A DNA stretch of 64,000 nt from Yoonia sediminilitoris (GCF_003058085.1 NZ_QBUD01000001.1:186001-250000), one strand, 5' to 3'. Counted from the stretch's first letter, positions 1 through 9,900 are shown. Notes: a model not told the origin generated them from the sequence alone. A program made the numbers and translations.

Positions 1-586
1 GGCTGGCGCCGCTTACGTTGGTCTCGTTTTCTTTCCCAAATCACCGCGCCATGTGTCGATAGAAGAGGCGAGATCGGCGGTCGTTGATGTGCCGCCGGGC
101 ATTGCAAAGGTCGCGCTGGTCGTCGATGCGGATGATACATCGCTTGACGCGATCGTCGGCGGTGTGCCTTTGGATATGCTGCAATTACATGGTGCGGAAA
201 CACCGGAGCGTGTCGCTGAGATCAAGGCGCGCTATGGGCTGCCGGTGATGAAGGCGGTAGGTGTTGCCGGATCCGAGGACATGGCGCAGCTTGATATCTA
301 TGCCGATGTGGCCGATCAGCTTTTGATGGATGCAAAGCCCCCAAGAAATGCCGCCCTGCCGGGTGGCAATGGGTTGGCGTTTGACTGGCGTCTCATCGCG
401 GGTCGCAAGTGGAGCGTGCCATGGATGCTGGCTGGTGGACTAAATGTGGGCAACGTTGCAGAGGCGATTGAACGCACCGGAGCACGACAGGTTGACGTAT
501 CATCCGGAGTGGAAAGCGCACCCGGTGTGAAAGACCCGCAGCGCATGGCGGACTTTGTTGCGTCCGCGCGCGCCCAAGAACCTTAG
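1..586 (+). CDS. trpF: Phosphoribosylanthranilate isomerase, 5'-truncated by the window edge
   Basis: TrpF converts N-(5-phosphoribosyl)anthranilate to CdRP in tryptophan synthesis. The reading frame is open from base 2, and the first residues read [19 protein letters not shown], the usual first part of TrpF, so the true start lies upstream. A GTG at 53 is internal. Later family features are [10 protein letters not shown], the MKAVGV strand, LLMDAKPP, and near the end [17 protein letters not shown] followed by [14 protein letters not shown], the phosphate-binding region of the TIM barrel. It ends 88 bases before trpB, so the two are probably co-transcribed, with a perfect palindrome between them. 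The family assignment is secure; only the start is missing. Confidence 0.95.
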   Translation, partial: AGAAYVGLVFFPKSPRHVSIEEARSAVVDVPPGIAKVALVVDADDTSLDAIVGGVPLDMLQLHGAETPERVAEIKARYGLPVMKAVGVAGSEDMAQLDIYADVADQLLMDAKPPRNAALPGGNGLAFDWRLIAGRKWSVPWMLAGGLNVGNVAEAIERTGARQVDVSSGVESAPGVKDPQRMADFVASARAQEP

Positions 587-602
587 ATAAGGTTCTTTCG
601 AA

Positions 603-624
603 AAAAATCTTCTAGAAGATTTTT
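603..624. repeat. 22-bp perfect palindrome, copy 1
   Basis: Core TCTTCTAGAAGA flanked by five A on the left and five T on the right, perfectly self-complementary. The same 22 bases occur at 45454-45475. It starts 16 bases after the trpF stop and ends 50 bases before the trpB start. It could form an RNA hairpin that weakens read-through from trpF, or be a dispersed repeat or protein site. Confidence 0.75.
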
Positions 625-674
625 CCCCAAAGGCTTAACACCCGAACAGACCCGACGGACGAGGATGACCAAAG

Positions 675-1904
675 ATGGCAAACGATCTTTTCAATAGTTT
701 CATGACAGGACCCGATGAAAAGGGCCGCTTTGGCGACTTTGGTGGCCGGTTCGTGTCGGAAACACTTATGCCACTGATCCTTGAGCTTGAGGAACAGTAT
801 GAAAATGCAAAAACCGACGACAGCTTCTGGGCCGAGATGCACGATTTGTGGACCCACTATGTTGGCCGCCCAAGCCCGCTATATTTTGCCGAACGCCTCA
901 CCGATCATCTTGGCGGCGCAAAAATCTATCTCAAGCGGGATGAGTTGAACCATACCGGCGCCCACAAGATCAATAATGTGCTGGGACAGATCATTCTTGC
1001 CCGCCGCATGGGCAAGACGCGCATTATTGCCGAAACCGGTGCAGGCCAGCATGGCGTGGCGACTGCAACCGTCTGCGCAAAATTTGGCCTGAAATGCGTT
1101 GTCTATATGGGCGCACATGACGTTGAGCGTCAGGCACCCAATGTGTTTCGGATGCGCCTGCTAGGCGCCGAGGTCGTCCCTGTCACATCAGGCCGCGGCA
1201 CCCTGAAGGATGCAATGAACGATGCGCTGCGTGATTGGGTTACCAATGTGCGCGACACGTTTTATTGCATCGGAACGGTTGCAGGTCCGCACCCTTATCC
1301 TGCGATGGTCCGTGATTTTCAATCCATCATAGGCAAGGAAACGAAAGAACAGATGATGTCTGCGGAAGGGCGCCTGCCCGACACGTTGATCGCGGCCATT
1401 GGTGGCGGCTCGAATGCCATGGGGCTGTTCTATCCCTTTCTGGACGACAAGGATGTGAATATCATCGGGGTCGAGGCCGGAGGCAAGGGCGTCAACCAGA
1501 AGATGGAACATTGCGCATCCCTGACTGGCGGCAGACCCGGTGTCCTGCATGGCAATCGCACCTACCTTTTGCAGGATGATGATGGCCAGATCCTGGAAGG
1601 GTTTTCGATCTCGGCTGGCCTTGACTACCCTGGCATCGGACCGGAACACGCATGGTTGCATGAAATCGGCAGGGCCCAATATGTGGCCATCACCGACAAG
1701 GAGGCACTGGAGGCGTTTCAGCTCAGTTGTGCGCTGGAGGGTATTATTCCGGCTCTTGAGCCGTCACACGCGCTTGCGCACGTCATGAAGATCGCACCCG
1801 ATCTGCCCAAGGACCACCTGCTGGTCATGAACATGTGTGGTCGCGGTGACAAGGATATCTTCACTGTGGCCAAGCATCTGGGTTTTGACATGTCTGGTGC
1901 CTGA
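675..1904 (+). CDS. trpB: Tryptophan synthase beta chain
   Basis: TrpB joins indole and serine to make tryptophan with PLP as cofactor. The protein has 409 residues, normal for the family. The N-terminus carries [17 protein letters not shown]. The Schiff-base lysine lies in [13 protein letters not shown] near residue 98. The glycine-rich [12 protein letters not shown] loop and the phosphate-binding [10 protein letters not shown] segment are intact, and the C-terminal MCGRGDKDI motif is present. It follows trpF in the common alphaproteobacterial trpFB order; trpA would be expected next, but a PepSY-like gene follows instead. The ATG at 675 directly precedes the family-typical N-terminus. Confidence 0.97.
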   Translation: MANDLFNSFMTGPDEKGRFGDFGGRFVSETLMPLILELEEQYENAKTDDSFWAEMHDLWTHYVGRPSPLYFAERLTDHLGGAKIYLKRDELNHTGAHKINNVLGQIILARRMGKTRIIAETGAGQHGVATATVCAKFGLKCVVYMGAHDVERQAPNVFRMRLLGAEVVPVTSGRGTLKDAMNDALRDWVTNVRDTFYCIGTVAGPHPYPAMVRDFQSIIGKETKEQMMSAEGRLPDTLIAAIGGGSNAMGLFYPFLDDKDVNIIGVEAGGKGVNQKMEHCASLTGGRPGVLHGNRTYLLQDDDGQILEGFSISAGLDYPGIGPEHAWLHEIGRAQYVAITDKEALEAFQLSCALEGIIPALEPSHALAHVMKIAPDLPKDHLLVMNMCGRGDKDIFTVAKHLGFDMSGA

Positions 1905-1962
1905 ATCAGGTGCCGAGAAGCGCATAAACTTTGGTTTAGGCGGCGCTGAATAAACCCGGAGC

Positions 1963-1983
1963 CAATGGTTTGATAATCCATTG
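1963..1983. promoter_or_regulatory. Dyad over a possible -35 box upstream of the first PepSY-like gene
   Basis: CAATGG and CCATTG are separated by 9 bases. The spacer holds TTGATA, a fair -35 hexamer, with a TGCTAGTCT extended -10-like stretch about 18 bases further on. This would put an operator over the promoter of the gene starting at 2044. The assignment is by eye only. Confidence 0.35.
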
Positions 1984-2043
1984 CGCGGCAATGCTAGTCT
2001 TCACAGGCCGCGTTGTGCGTCCTGAACATCAAGAGGATAGACC

Positions 2044-2586
2044 ATGAAAAAATTGCTCCTTTCCACTACCGCAGTCTTGGGGGTGACCGCGTCCGCCGGC
2101 TATGCGCAATCTATTGCGGACCAGGTCGTGAGCGAATTGCAGTCGCGCGGATTCGAACGCATTGAGGTGGTCAACGGCCCGCGCCGCGTGAAGGTGGAGG
2201 CCTTTCTGAGAGGCCAGAAACTCGAAGTGACCTATGATGCTGCCACCGGTGAAATACTCGAGAGCGAAGTCGAACGTGCCAGCGGTGACGATGACACATC
2301 ACCAGGGGTCTTTGTCCGCAATTCAAACGATGATGATGACGAGTCTGACGACGACGACGAAGATGATGAAGACGACGACGACGAAGATGACGAAGATGAC
2401 GAAGATGACGATCGTAAGGGGCGTGATCGGGATCGTGACCGGGATCGTGATCGTGACGATGAAGATGACGACGAAGACGACGAAGATGACGACGAGGATG
2501 ACGATGACGACGATGACGAGGATGATGACGAAGATGATGACGACGACGAAGATGATGATGACGAAGACGACGAAGACGACGACTAA
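2044..2586 (+). CDS. Secreted PepSY-like protein with long Asp/Glu tail
   Basis: The 180-residue product starts with a Sec signal (MKKLLLSTTAVLGV... AYAQ, about 22 residues). A compact PepSY-like domain of about 60 residues follows (SIADQVVSELQSRGFERIEV... LEVTYDAATGEIL). From about residue 83 the protein is nearly all Asp and Glu, interrupted by a basic/acidic DRDRDRD stretch near residues 128-137. PepSY domains are small extracytoplasmic folds sometimes linked to protease inhibition or signalling. The tail should be disordered and could bind Ca2+ or other cations; that is inference. A paralogue starts 47 bases downstream in the same direction, so the pair is probably one transcript. AAGAGGA lies before the ATG as ribosome site. 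Function unknown. Confidence 0.85.
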   Translation: MKKLLLSTTAVLGVTASAGYAQSIADQVVSELQSRGFERIEVVNGPRRVKVEAFLRGQKLEVTYDAATGEILESEVERASGDDDTSPGVFVRNSNDDDDESDDDDEDDEDDDDEDDEDDEDDDRKGRDRDRDRDRDRDDEDDDEDDEDDDEDDDDDDDEDDDEDDDDDEDDDDEDDEDDD

Positions 2587-2633
2587 TCGTTCATCCATCC
2601 TGTGCTTGTAGTATCGCAGGCAGCGGGGAATTC

Positions 2634-3104
2634 ATGCTGAAACGATTGTTCATAATACTTTTACTTATTGGGGCACCGCATCTTGCGGTGGCCCAATCCG
2701 TCGAAGATCAGGTGGTCCGGCAGCTAGAGGACCAGGGCTTTCGTGACATCAAGGTGAACCGGACATTTTTGGGGCGGCTAAGATTTACCGCAGAACGGTC
2801 CGACCTTTACCGGGAGTTGGTGATTGCACCGCAGACCGGCGAAATTCTACGTGACTATATGCGCAATAAAGATGACGACGATCGTCGTCCACGCATTCTT
2901 GCACCGCGAAGGTCGGATTATGACAGGCCATCACGTCGCGACAGTGGACGGTCGTCCTCCGAGAGTTCAGGTCGCGATGACGATAGGGACGACGAACGGG
3001 ATGATGATGACGACGATGACGATGATGAAGATGATGACGACGATGACGATGATGACGACGACGATGATGACGATGACGACGATGATGATGATGACGATGA
3101 CTAA
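2634..3104 (+). CDS. Second secreted PepSY-like protein with poly-Asp tail
   Basis: This 156-residue paralogue of the preceding gene shares the same plan: a signal peptide (MLKRLFIILLLIGAPHLAVAQ), then a PepSY-like domain (SVEDQVVRQLEDQGFRDIKV... ELVIAPQTGEILRDYMR). A Ser/Arg-rich linker (about 85-118) leads to a C-terminal run that is almost pure aspartate. The domain aligns by eye with its neighbour (DQVVxxLxxxGF and TGEIL), pointing to tandem duplication with separate tail growth. The tail is built from GAT/GAC repeats, so its length may vary between strains by slippage. Role unknown; cation binding is plausible. Confidence 0.82.
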   Translation: MLKRLFIILLLIGAPHLAVAQSVEDQVVRQLEDQGFRDIKVNRTFLGRLRFTAERSDLYRELVIAPQTGEILRDYMRNKDDDDRRPRILAPRRSDYDRPSRRDSGRSSSESSGRDDDRDDERDDDDDDDDDEDDDDDDDDDDDDDDDDDDDDDDDD

Positions 3105-3135
3105 TCGTTTTCGCCAAATCTATGAGTAGTCGTTT

Positions 3136-3630
3136 TTGATCGGTCGCTGGTACATTCTTGCGATTGTTCTGGTGCAGCTTGTCTGCGCCATCTTCTTCCT
3201 GTCGCGCATTTTGTCCTCGATCCTTGGGTTCGCGCCCTTTCAGTGGCAAGTTTACGAGCTTATCGAAATTGGTGCGGCACTTGGGCTGGTTCTGGGGGCG
3301 GTGCTGGGCATGATGGCCTTGCGCAAAACCATAGCACGCAATAGCCGCGTTGAAGATCAGTTGCGCCTTGCATCAGGGGCTTTCATGGACGTGGTGGAAG
3401 AGAGATTTACGGAATGGGCTCTCACCCCCGCCGAACGGGATGTGGCGCTTTTTGCGATCAAAGGCATGTCAACAACCGAAATTGCCTGCCTGCGGGATGT
3501 GAGCGAGGGAACAGTGAAAGCCCAGACAAATGCCATCTATCGTAAGGCGGGGGTCTCGGGTCGGACGCAATTGCTAAGCCTGTTTGTCGAAGACCTGATT
3601 GGCGACGCCCTCGCGGCACCTCAGATTTGA
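3136..3630 (+). CDS. Membrane-tethered LuxR-type transcriptional regulator
   Basis: The 164-residue protein has two predicted membrane helices (about 5-27, LAIVLVQLVCAIFFL, and about 42-62, IGAALGLVLGAVLGMMAL). These are followed by a cytoplasmic LuxR/GerE-type helix-turn-helix from about 98 (LTPAERDVALFAIKGMSTTEIA, then GTVKAQTNAIYRKAGV). It has no REC or ligand domain, so it would have to sense through its membrane part or a partner. The start is taken as TTG because an in-frame stop lies at 3127-3129. A five-codon ATG frame at 3122-3139 overlaps it and might couple translation. It follows the two PepSY-like genes by 31 bases and may sense their state or the envelope; that link is inferred from position. 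Confidence 0.75.
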   Translation: MIGRWYILAIVLVQLVCAIFFLSRILSSILGFAPFQWQVYELIEIGAALGLVLGAVLGMMALRKTIARNSRVEDQLRLASGAFMDVVEERFTEWALTPAERDVALFAIKGMSTTEIACLRDVSEGTVKAQTNAIYRKAGVSGRTQLLSLFVEDLIGDALAAPQI

Positions 3631-3666
3631 CAGGCCAGATCGCAGTATATCGGGACGTCGAGGCGG

Positions 3667-4314
3667 CTACAGTGCATCTGTTCCGTCGATCAGCCCTTCG
3701 CGCAGTGCAAAGGCAATAAGTTGCGCCACCGAATGCACGCCGATTTTCTGCATCATGTTGGTGCGGTGTCGATCAACGGTTTTTGCACTGATGCCAAGGG
3801 TTTCGGCGATCTCCTTGTTGCTGCGCCCGGCGACCACAAGGTTCAGGGTCTGACGTTCGCGGTCGGTCAGGCTGACCGCAGGCGGGCTGCTGTCAAGACT
3901 GTCAACAACATGCTGCGACACATGCCGCCCGCCGCGCAGGATCAGGGGCAGGGTCGCGTAAAGCTCATCGTTTTCGGTCGCCTTCGAAAAGATGCCATCG
4001 ACTCCGGCGTCAATCAATTCTGACAGTTTACCCACCGAAGAAATGCCCGTCAGCACGACGATCTTTGTGTCGACCGACCAGCGCCGGGCCTCCAGCAAGA
4101 CTTCTGTTCCCCCCGCAAAGGGCATTTGCACATCAAGCAGCAACAAATGCGGGCGATGCTGGCGCAGGCAGGCGATGGCCTCCAACCCGTTTGCGGCTTC
4201 TGCGACAACGTCAATGCCGCCCGGTTCGATGAGGCCCGGTGTGGTCAGGGCTGCGCGCAAGCCCGCGCGTACAATTGCATGGTCATCAGCAATAACACAG
4301 GTAAAGGTCCGCAC
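3667..4314 (-). CDS. NarL/FixJ-type response regulator
   Basis: A two-component output regulator. The receiver domain begins TCVIADDHAIVRAGL (acidic pair), has its phosphorylation Asp in LLLLDVQMP, the Thr in VVLTGIS and the Lys in IFSKAT. The C-terminal LuxR helix-turn-helix reads LTDRERQTLNLVVAGRSNKEIAETLG, then AKTVDRHRTNMMQKIGV. The open frame runs further upstream, but the receiver domain begins only here. I chose GTG at 4314 (215 aa); GTG at 4323 is equally possible, and neither has a strong ribosome site. Its likely partner is the histidine kinase at 4875, although the two are on opposite strands with an EF-hand gene between them. Confidence 0.85.
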   Translation of the reverse strand: MRTFTCVIADDHAIVRAGLRAALTTPGLIEPGGIDVVAEAANGLEAIACLRQHRPHLLLLDVQMPFAGGTEVLLEARRWSVDTKIVVLTGISSVGKLSELIDAGVDGIFSKATENDELYATLPLILRGGRHVSQHVVDSLDSSPPAVSLTDRERQTLNLVVAGRSNKEIAETLGISAKTVDRHRTNMMQKIGVHSVAQLIAFALREGLIDGTDAL

Positions 4315-4462
4315 GTGGGTCACTCGCTTGCAAAGGGCTGCCGCATCATTGAACGCAGTGTTGCCAAATTTTCTGTCTTTTGCATAACCTGACAGCAAAG
4401 CGCCTTGCGAAAAACCCCGGATGCCAGCTTTTGTGCCCATGGCTGCAACAAGGAACAGGTGA

Positions 4463-4786
4463 ATGATGAAGCAATTTTTGTATCTTGCCCTGCCTTGCGC
4501 GATCCTGCCGCAACCCTTGAGCGCGCAGCAGGGGCCGATTGCCGCGACCTCTGTGGAAGTGGACGCATGGGTGGCGGCAGATGGAAATACCGACGCACGT
4601 CTTGACCGCACAGAGTTCGAAGTGTTCGTGCGCGCCATGGCAGAGACCGGTCAAACCACGGCGCGCCAGATCAGGATGTTTGGCGCGTTCGGCTTTGCCT
4701 TTGGCATTGCCGACAAGGACAATGATGGCTTCGTCTCCCCCGGGGAACTGCGGGCGGCAGACGACAACCACCGCGACCGGAACTGA
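4463..4786 (+). CDS. Secreted EF-hand protein
   Basis: The 107-residue protein has a Sec signal (MMKQFLYLALPCAILPQPLSAQ). Near its end is one canonical EF-hand loop, DKDNDGFVSPGEL, with Asp/Asn at positions 1, 3 and 5, Gly at 6 and the Glu at 12. An earlier loop, ADGNTDARLDRTEF, looks like a second, weaker EF-hand, so it probably binds Ca2+ as a pair in the periplasm. It is divergent from the response regulator and just ahead of the histidine kinase, in a region full of other acidic or calcium-type proteins. Its stop codon overlaps a copy of the shared dyad described at 4784. Confidence 0.82.
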   Translation: MMKQFLYLALPCAILPQPLSAQQGPIAATSVEVDAWVAADGNTDARLDRTEFEVFVRAMAETGQTTARQIRMFGAFGFAFGIADKDNDGFVSPGELRAADDNHRDRN

Positions 4787-4799
4787 GGTCAATCCCCCA
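4784..4799 (-). promoter_or_regulatory. Shared dyad element, copy 1 (before the histidine kinase)
   Basis: Read on the minus strand this is TGGGGGATTGACCTCA, matching 14 of 16 bases of the copy near 10341. It starts at the stop codon of the EF-hand gene and lies about 75 bases before the kinase start. It is the most degenerate of the three copies. Confidence 0.5.
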
Positions 4800-4874
4800 T
4801 TTTGCCGCTGACCTCTTGTCAGATCGGGCAGAACATCGCCTGATGGCAGGATCGACGTTTTGAGGAGTGGTCCC

Positions 4875-6803
4875 TTGTTTGACGTAGTCCGCCGGTTGAG
4901 AGCCGCACTGACTTGTTTGCTTGCGCTTGCCGCCTTCGCGGCCCCGGCGTTTGCCGACAGTTTTGCCGTCTCGCCAGCCAAGTCCGAACATGATCTGACA
5001 CCTGCGCTACGCTATGCCTCCGGCACCGCCGCAGATCCTGTCGATATGGTTGCCCGTTACGGTCAGGGGGCTTTTTCCGAAGTGCTGGAGGTGTCACCCT
5101 ACGCTGCCAATCATGCGCCAGAGGCATGGGCGGCGGTAGAACTTAACGCCACGGAAATTGTCGCCGGGCGACTGGTTCTGAACGCGCCGCTGGTCAGTGA
5201 GGTTGATCTTTATCTTGCAGGTGACGGCCCGCTTGAAAATGTGCTGAGCTATTCGGTCTTTCGACCGTTTCTGGCCGTCCAGCACACAGCAGGGCGTCTG
5301 CAATCGCAGCCGCTGGCGCTTTTGCCCGGTGAGCGCGTGCTTGTGCTGGCCCATGTCAAGTTTGGCCCCTTGCAGCAGTTGGACGTCAGGTTCGAGCAGG
5401 CCGATGCGACAGCCCAAAAGGCCGTCCAAAGCGTGGCCCTGACTGCGGCTTTCTATGCCTTTGCCTTGGCCAGTATCCTTGTCTTTGTTGCGCTTTTCGC
5501 GGCCCTGCGCGACTGGATGAGTCTGCTTTACGCGTTGATGTTCTTTGTCGGGCTGGGCTTGCTGGCCTTTCTTGACGGGCTGCTTTTTCGGTTCCTGTAC
5601 CCAAATACGCCCGGCATCCAGTCGGCTGTTGGGTTTTTCCTGCTATTCACGCTGGCGGGGTCCGGTTTTTTGCTGGCCGGGCAGGGGTTTCGTGCCGGCA
5701 ACCGCGTCATTTGGGCGCGATGGTGTGCCGTACTTGCGGGGCTCTGTGGCTTTGGGTTTGCGATTTCATTGGTGTCGCCCGGCACGTATGTTGCTGCGGC
5801 TGCCTATCTGTTGCTTGCGCTGATGTGCGTGGCCGTGCTGGTGGCGACCCGTATTACCAACGCAACCCATGCCTCAAATTTTGCGGTCGGGCGTCTCTTT
5901 AGTTTTCTGGCTCTGACGGGGCTGATGCTTTTGCTTGTCCCGCTTCTTGTGCCCGCACTGCCGCAGATCGTGGGTAGCTTGTCCGCGCTCAAAGGCGTCT
6001 ACCTGATCCTGGTGTTGGGCGCGCTGGCCAATTTTGTCGCCAAAGTGCTAATCACCCGGCGGACCCAAGAGGCGGCCACCGCCGCCGAACTTGCAGCCCT
6101 GGCCCGCGAGGCAGAACTGAACAAGGCGTTGTTCACGTCAGAACAAAACTATGCAACGGCCCGTGCCAAGGCGCAGGAACGCACGCGGCAACTGGCCAAT
6201 GCCAGCCATGATCTGCGCCAGCCCCTGATGTCGCTGGGCATGACCGTCGATAGCCTTGCCGCCCGCGTCGACCCCGAAACGCGCGGGCAACTGCGCGAGG
6301 CGTTCAGCTACATTACGTCCCTGTCCGAAAGCTATCTTGATAATGCGACTGACGCACCGCCAGAGCAGGAAAACGAACGCTATGAGGTCGGACTGATCCT
6401 GCAAACGGTGCAGCAGATGTTTCAGCAAGAGGCGGCAAAAAAGGGTCTGCGCCTGCGGATGGTGACAAGTACCTATCAGACACGGATTCCACCCATGGCT
6501 CTGATGCGGATCACCAGCAATCTGGTGTCCAACGCGATCAAATACACCGATGCGGGCGGCGTCCTGATGGGCCTGTGCCGCAGGGGCGGCATGGCGACCC
6601 TTTGCGTTGTCGATACCGGGCCGGGCCTGTCAGAGGAGGAATTCGGGCGGTTTCAGCAAGAGGGCGAAAAGGGCCCGACATCAGACGGGCACGGTTTGGG
6701 GTTGGCTGTCTGTTTTAGTTTGGCGCAGGAAAATGGCATCAGCCTGTCCATGACTGCGCAGCCCGGCCATGGCACTGCATTCATGCTGGCGCTTGAGGCC
6801 TGA
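4875..6803 (+). CDS. 7TM-DISM hybrid-type membrane sensor histidine kinase
   Basis: The 642-residue protein has a signal peptide (to about AFADS), an extracytoplasmic beta-rich domain of the 7TMR-DISMED2 type (about 30-185) and seven membrane helices (about 190-390). A short coiled coil leads to the kinase core: H-box NASHDLRQPLMSLG, N-box SNLVSNAIKYTDAGG, G1 DTGPGLSEEEF and G2 GHGLGLAVCFSL. There is no receiver domain, so it needs a separate response regulator, most likely the one at 3667-4314. DISM kinases are thought to sense extracellular small molecules, often carbohydrate-like. I prefer TTG at 4875, which has AGGAG seven bases upstream, over the TTG at 4860. A copy of the shared dyad lies upstream. 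Confidence 0.88.
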   Translation: MFDVVRRLRAALTCLLALAAFAAPAFADSFAVSPAKSEHDLTPALRYASGTAADPVDMVARYGQGAFSEVLEVSPYAANHAPEAWAAVELNATEIVAGRLVLNAPLVSEVDLYLAGDGPLENVLSYSVFRPFLAVQHTAGRLQSQPLALLPGERVLVLAHVKFGPLQQLDVRFEQADATAQKAVQSVALTAAFYAFALASILVFVALFAALRDWMSLLYALMFFVGLGLLAFLDGLLFRFLYPNTPGIQSAVGFFLLFTLAGSGFLLAGQGFRAGNRVIWARWCAVLAGLCGFGFAISLVSPGTYVAAAAYLLLALMCVAVLVATRITNATHASNFAVGRLFSFLALTGLMLLLVPLLVPALPQIVGSLSALKGVYLILVLGALANFVAKVLITRRTQEAATAAELAALAREAELNKALFTSEQNYATARAKAQERTRQLANASHDLRQPLMSLGMTVDSLAARVDPETRGQLREAFSYITSLSESYLDNATDAPPEQENERYEVGLILQTVQQMFQQEAAKKGLRLRMVTSTYQTRIPPMALMRITSNLVSNAIKYTDAGGVLMGLCRRGGMATLCVVDTGPGLSEEEFGRFQQEGEKGPTSDGHGLGLAVCFSLAQENGISLSMTAQPGHGTAFMLALEA

Positions 6804-6810
6804 CGCCGGG

Positions 6811-6832
6811 CCAATTGGGGGATCGGCCCCAT
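6811..6832 (+). promoter_or_regulatory. Shared dyad element, copy 2 (before the RTX-like gene)
   Basis: CCAATTGGGGGATCGGCCCCAT. The arms TGGGG and CCCCA are separated by 6 bases and preceded by CCAAT. It lies 8 bases after the kinase stop and 85 bases before the RTX-like start. Twenty of its first 21 bases match the copy at 10336-10356, and both copies are followed by CAGACCCG a few bases on. Probably an operator or activator site. Confidence 0.65.
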
Positions 6833-6917
6833 AACAACAGACCCGCTGCTTTCGTAGTTTGATGACAGAACACCGGCACACTGCCGGACTGCAACAAACA
6901 CGAAAAGGACGACGATC

Positions 6918-9900
6918 ATGGGCTGGTTTTCATCGGATAGCATTCACGAAACAATCAAGAAATATGGCTGGAGCAGCACCGCTGACGGCGGGTCCGGCAA
7001 CGACAAGATTTACGGCTACAGCGTCGACAAGAACACGCTTTATGGCGGGTCCGGCAGTGACTACATCGAAGGCTGGGGCGCGCGAAACTACCTCTATGGC
7101 GGGTCCGGGTCGGACACAATCAAGGGCAAGGGTGTTTACAACTACCTCAAGGGCGGCACCGGCAGCGACAAGATTTATGGCTATGGCACCACCAACAAAC
7201 TGTACGGTGAAAGCGGCTATGACAGTCTTTATGGCTACGGCGCCTACAACTATCTCAGCGGGGGCGATCACAATGACACGCTCAAAGGGTATGGCGCGCG
7301 CAATGTCCTTTACGGCGGCAACGATCAGGACCGCCTGTACGGCTATGGGGCCAGCAATGACCTGAATGGCGGAAGCGGCCACGACAAGCTGTATGGTTAC
7401 GGCGCTGACAACGACATGTCCGGCGACAGTGGCAATGACTATTTGTACGCCAGCGGCGCCAGCAACCGGATGCAGGGTGGCACCGGGGACGACACGATGA
7501 TCGGCAAGGGTGCCTACAACCACATGCGTGGCGACTCCGGCCATGACCGGATCGAGGCGCACGGCATCACCAACATCGCCTATGGCGGCACCGGGAATGA
7601 TACCATTCTGGGCATTGGCGGCACCAACACCCTTTATGGTGACAGCGGCAATGACCGCATCGAAGGGATCGGCGGCATCAACACGGCCAAGGGCGGCACC
7701 GGCGACGACACGATGATTGCCAAGGGTGGGGTGAATACCTTTTCTGGCGAGGACGGCAACGACCGCATTGAAGCAACCGGCGGCGTCAACACCCTGTTTG
7801 GTCAGGATGGTAATGATACGCTGATCGCCAAGGGCGGCACGAATACGGTGCGCGGTGGCGCTGGCCATGACACGATCATGGCCAGCGGTGGCATCAATAC
7901 CGTGCTGGGTGACAGCGGCAATGACCACATCGCAGCGACAGGTGGCGTCAATACAGTGTCGGGCGGCACGGGCAATGACGTGTTGCGTGGCATTGGTGGC
8001 GTGAACACTTTCATGGGTGGTGACGGTGATGATGTGATGGAGTCCGCAGGCGGTGCCAACGTCATGTTTGGTGGCGCGGGGAACGATATGATGACAGCCG
8101 CATCCGTTCTGGTGACGGCGCAATCGGGCGAAGCAGGCAACGACACGATGATTGCCATCTCGACCGGCAACAGCCAGTGGGGCGGCGCGGGTGCGGATAT
8201 CCTGCTCGGGATCGGCGGCACCAATTTGCAGTGGGGTGGTACAGGCGATGATGTGCTGGCTGCGGGTGGCAACACCAATGTGCAGTTCGGCGACGAGGGC
8301 GATGATGATCTGTTCGCGCTGGGCATGACCAACCTGCAATTCGGCGGTGATGATAGCGACCTGCTGGTGGCCATCGGGTCGCAGAACATCCAGCACGGGG
8401 GCAAGGCCGGAGACGTGCTTGTCGGTGCCGGTAGCATGAATGTGCAAATTGGCGCTGAAGGTGATGATTGGCTGATCGGCGCAGGCAGCGGCAATATTCA
8501 GTTTGGCGCGCATATCTGGTCGGCCATCCCGGACGATTTCGCAATCGGGGATATTGATATCGACGCAATGCGCGACCGGGTGGAAGAATTCCTTGACGTT
8601 TCGGCTAACGACGATGGCGATAACGTCCTTCTGGCGGGTGGCTACGGTAATTTGCAGGTCGGCGGTGCAGCGCAGGACATCATGATTGGCGGCGGGCGTG
8701 GCAATATCCAGACCGGTGGCGCAGGAAACGATTTTCTGATTGGTGGCGGTCAGGGCATCATGCAATCGGGCGGCGCGGGAACCGATGTGATGCTGGGATT
8801 GGGCCAACTTGCCGTGCAGTCCGGCGGGGCAGACGGTGACGTGATGGTTGGCGTCAAATTGTCCGATAGTTTGGGCATTCAGTCCCAGTTTGGCGGCACC
8901 GGCGGCGACCTGATGGTGTCTCAGGGTGAGTTGATTGCGGACGCCAGGGATGCGTGGTCCGATCTGGCACAGGCCCTGAAAGATACGGCTGAGGATACAA
9001 TCGACACCGACCAAACTGAAGAGGAGCAAAGCGCGCAGGAACAAGCTGAATTGGCCCAGGCTGCCAAAGACGCAATCATTGAAGCGCTGCCCACGTCGCT
9101 GAACCTGCAATTCGCGGGCGATGGCAACGATCTGTTCCATGTGGGCGGCGATCTGGGCTTTCAGATGGGCGAAGGCGGCGATGATATCTTTTTGGGTGGC
9201 GGCAGCCTGAACTTGGCCCTTGGCGGGACGGGCAGCGACCTGATGTTGTCAATGGGTGATGCGGTGAATTTCGCCTTTGGTCAGGACGGCACCGACTGGA
9301 TGATTGACGCAAGTGCGTTTGTTGATCTTTTCACATCGGCGATTTTGCCCGATGTGCTTGATTATGACCTGTCAGCGACCTTTGACTCCGCATTGTTTGC
9401 GCCTCTGCGTGCCATTGCCGAGTTCACCGACACGGTGAAAGATACATTGGGCGCGCTGAACCCGCTGGATGATATTGTTGACGCAGCCATGCAGGCCGTG
9501 GAACCCATCGCTGACGCGGTGACAGAGGCGACCTCTGAGCTTCGTTCAATGCTGGACTATGACGCGGTTCAGATGTTTGGCGGCACGGGCGATGACATTC
9601 TGTCAGCCGATGGTGACATGGTCGGCGGTTTGGGCGCGGATACATATCTGTTCACCTTTGGTGCAGACGCCACGGTGGACGAAGCCGGGCTGGATGCCTT
9701 GCGGGACGCCGCACGCCTGCTTGATCTGGCCGAAGGGAAGATCGACGCCGTGACCGGTGCCGCCGGTGGTGACGATACGATTGAGTTGCGCAATGCGGGC
9801 TCTGCTGATGGCGCAGACCTGCGGTTTTGGGTTGATGGCGGATCCGATCTGGTGATCCTGAACAGCGGCGCCGAACTGCGGATCAAGAACATGTCGCAAG

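Noticed and set aside
2323..2598. A strongly hydrophobic minus-strand frame (Ile/Val-rich) opposite the Asp-rich tail
   Set aside because: It is the reverse complement of GAT/GAC repeats, which always gives Ile/Val. No independent sign of coding.
6930..9140. A 736-residue open frame on the minus strand across the RTX-like gene
   Set aside because: It mirrors the repeat structure and codon bias of the plus-strand gene; it has no ribosome site or recognisable domain. The plus strand has the RTX motifs.
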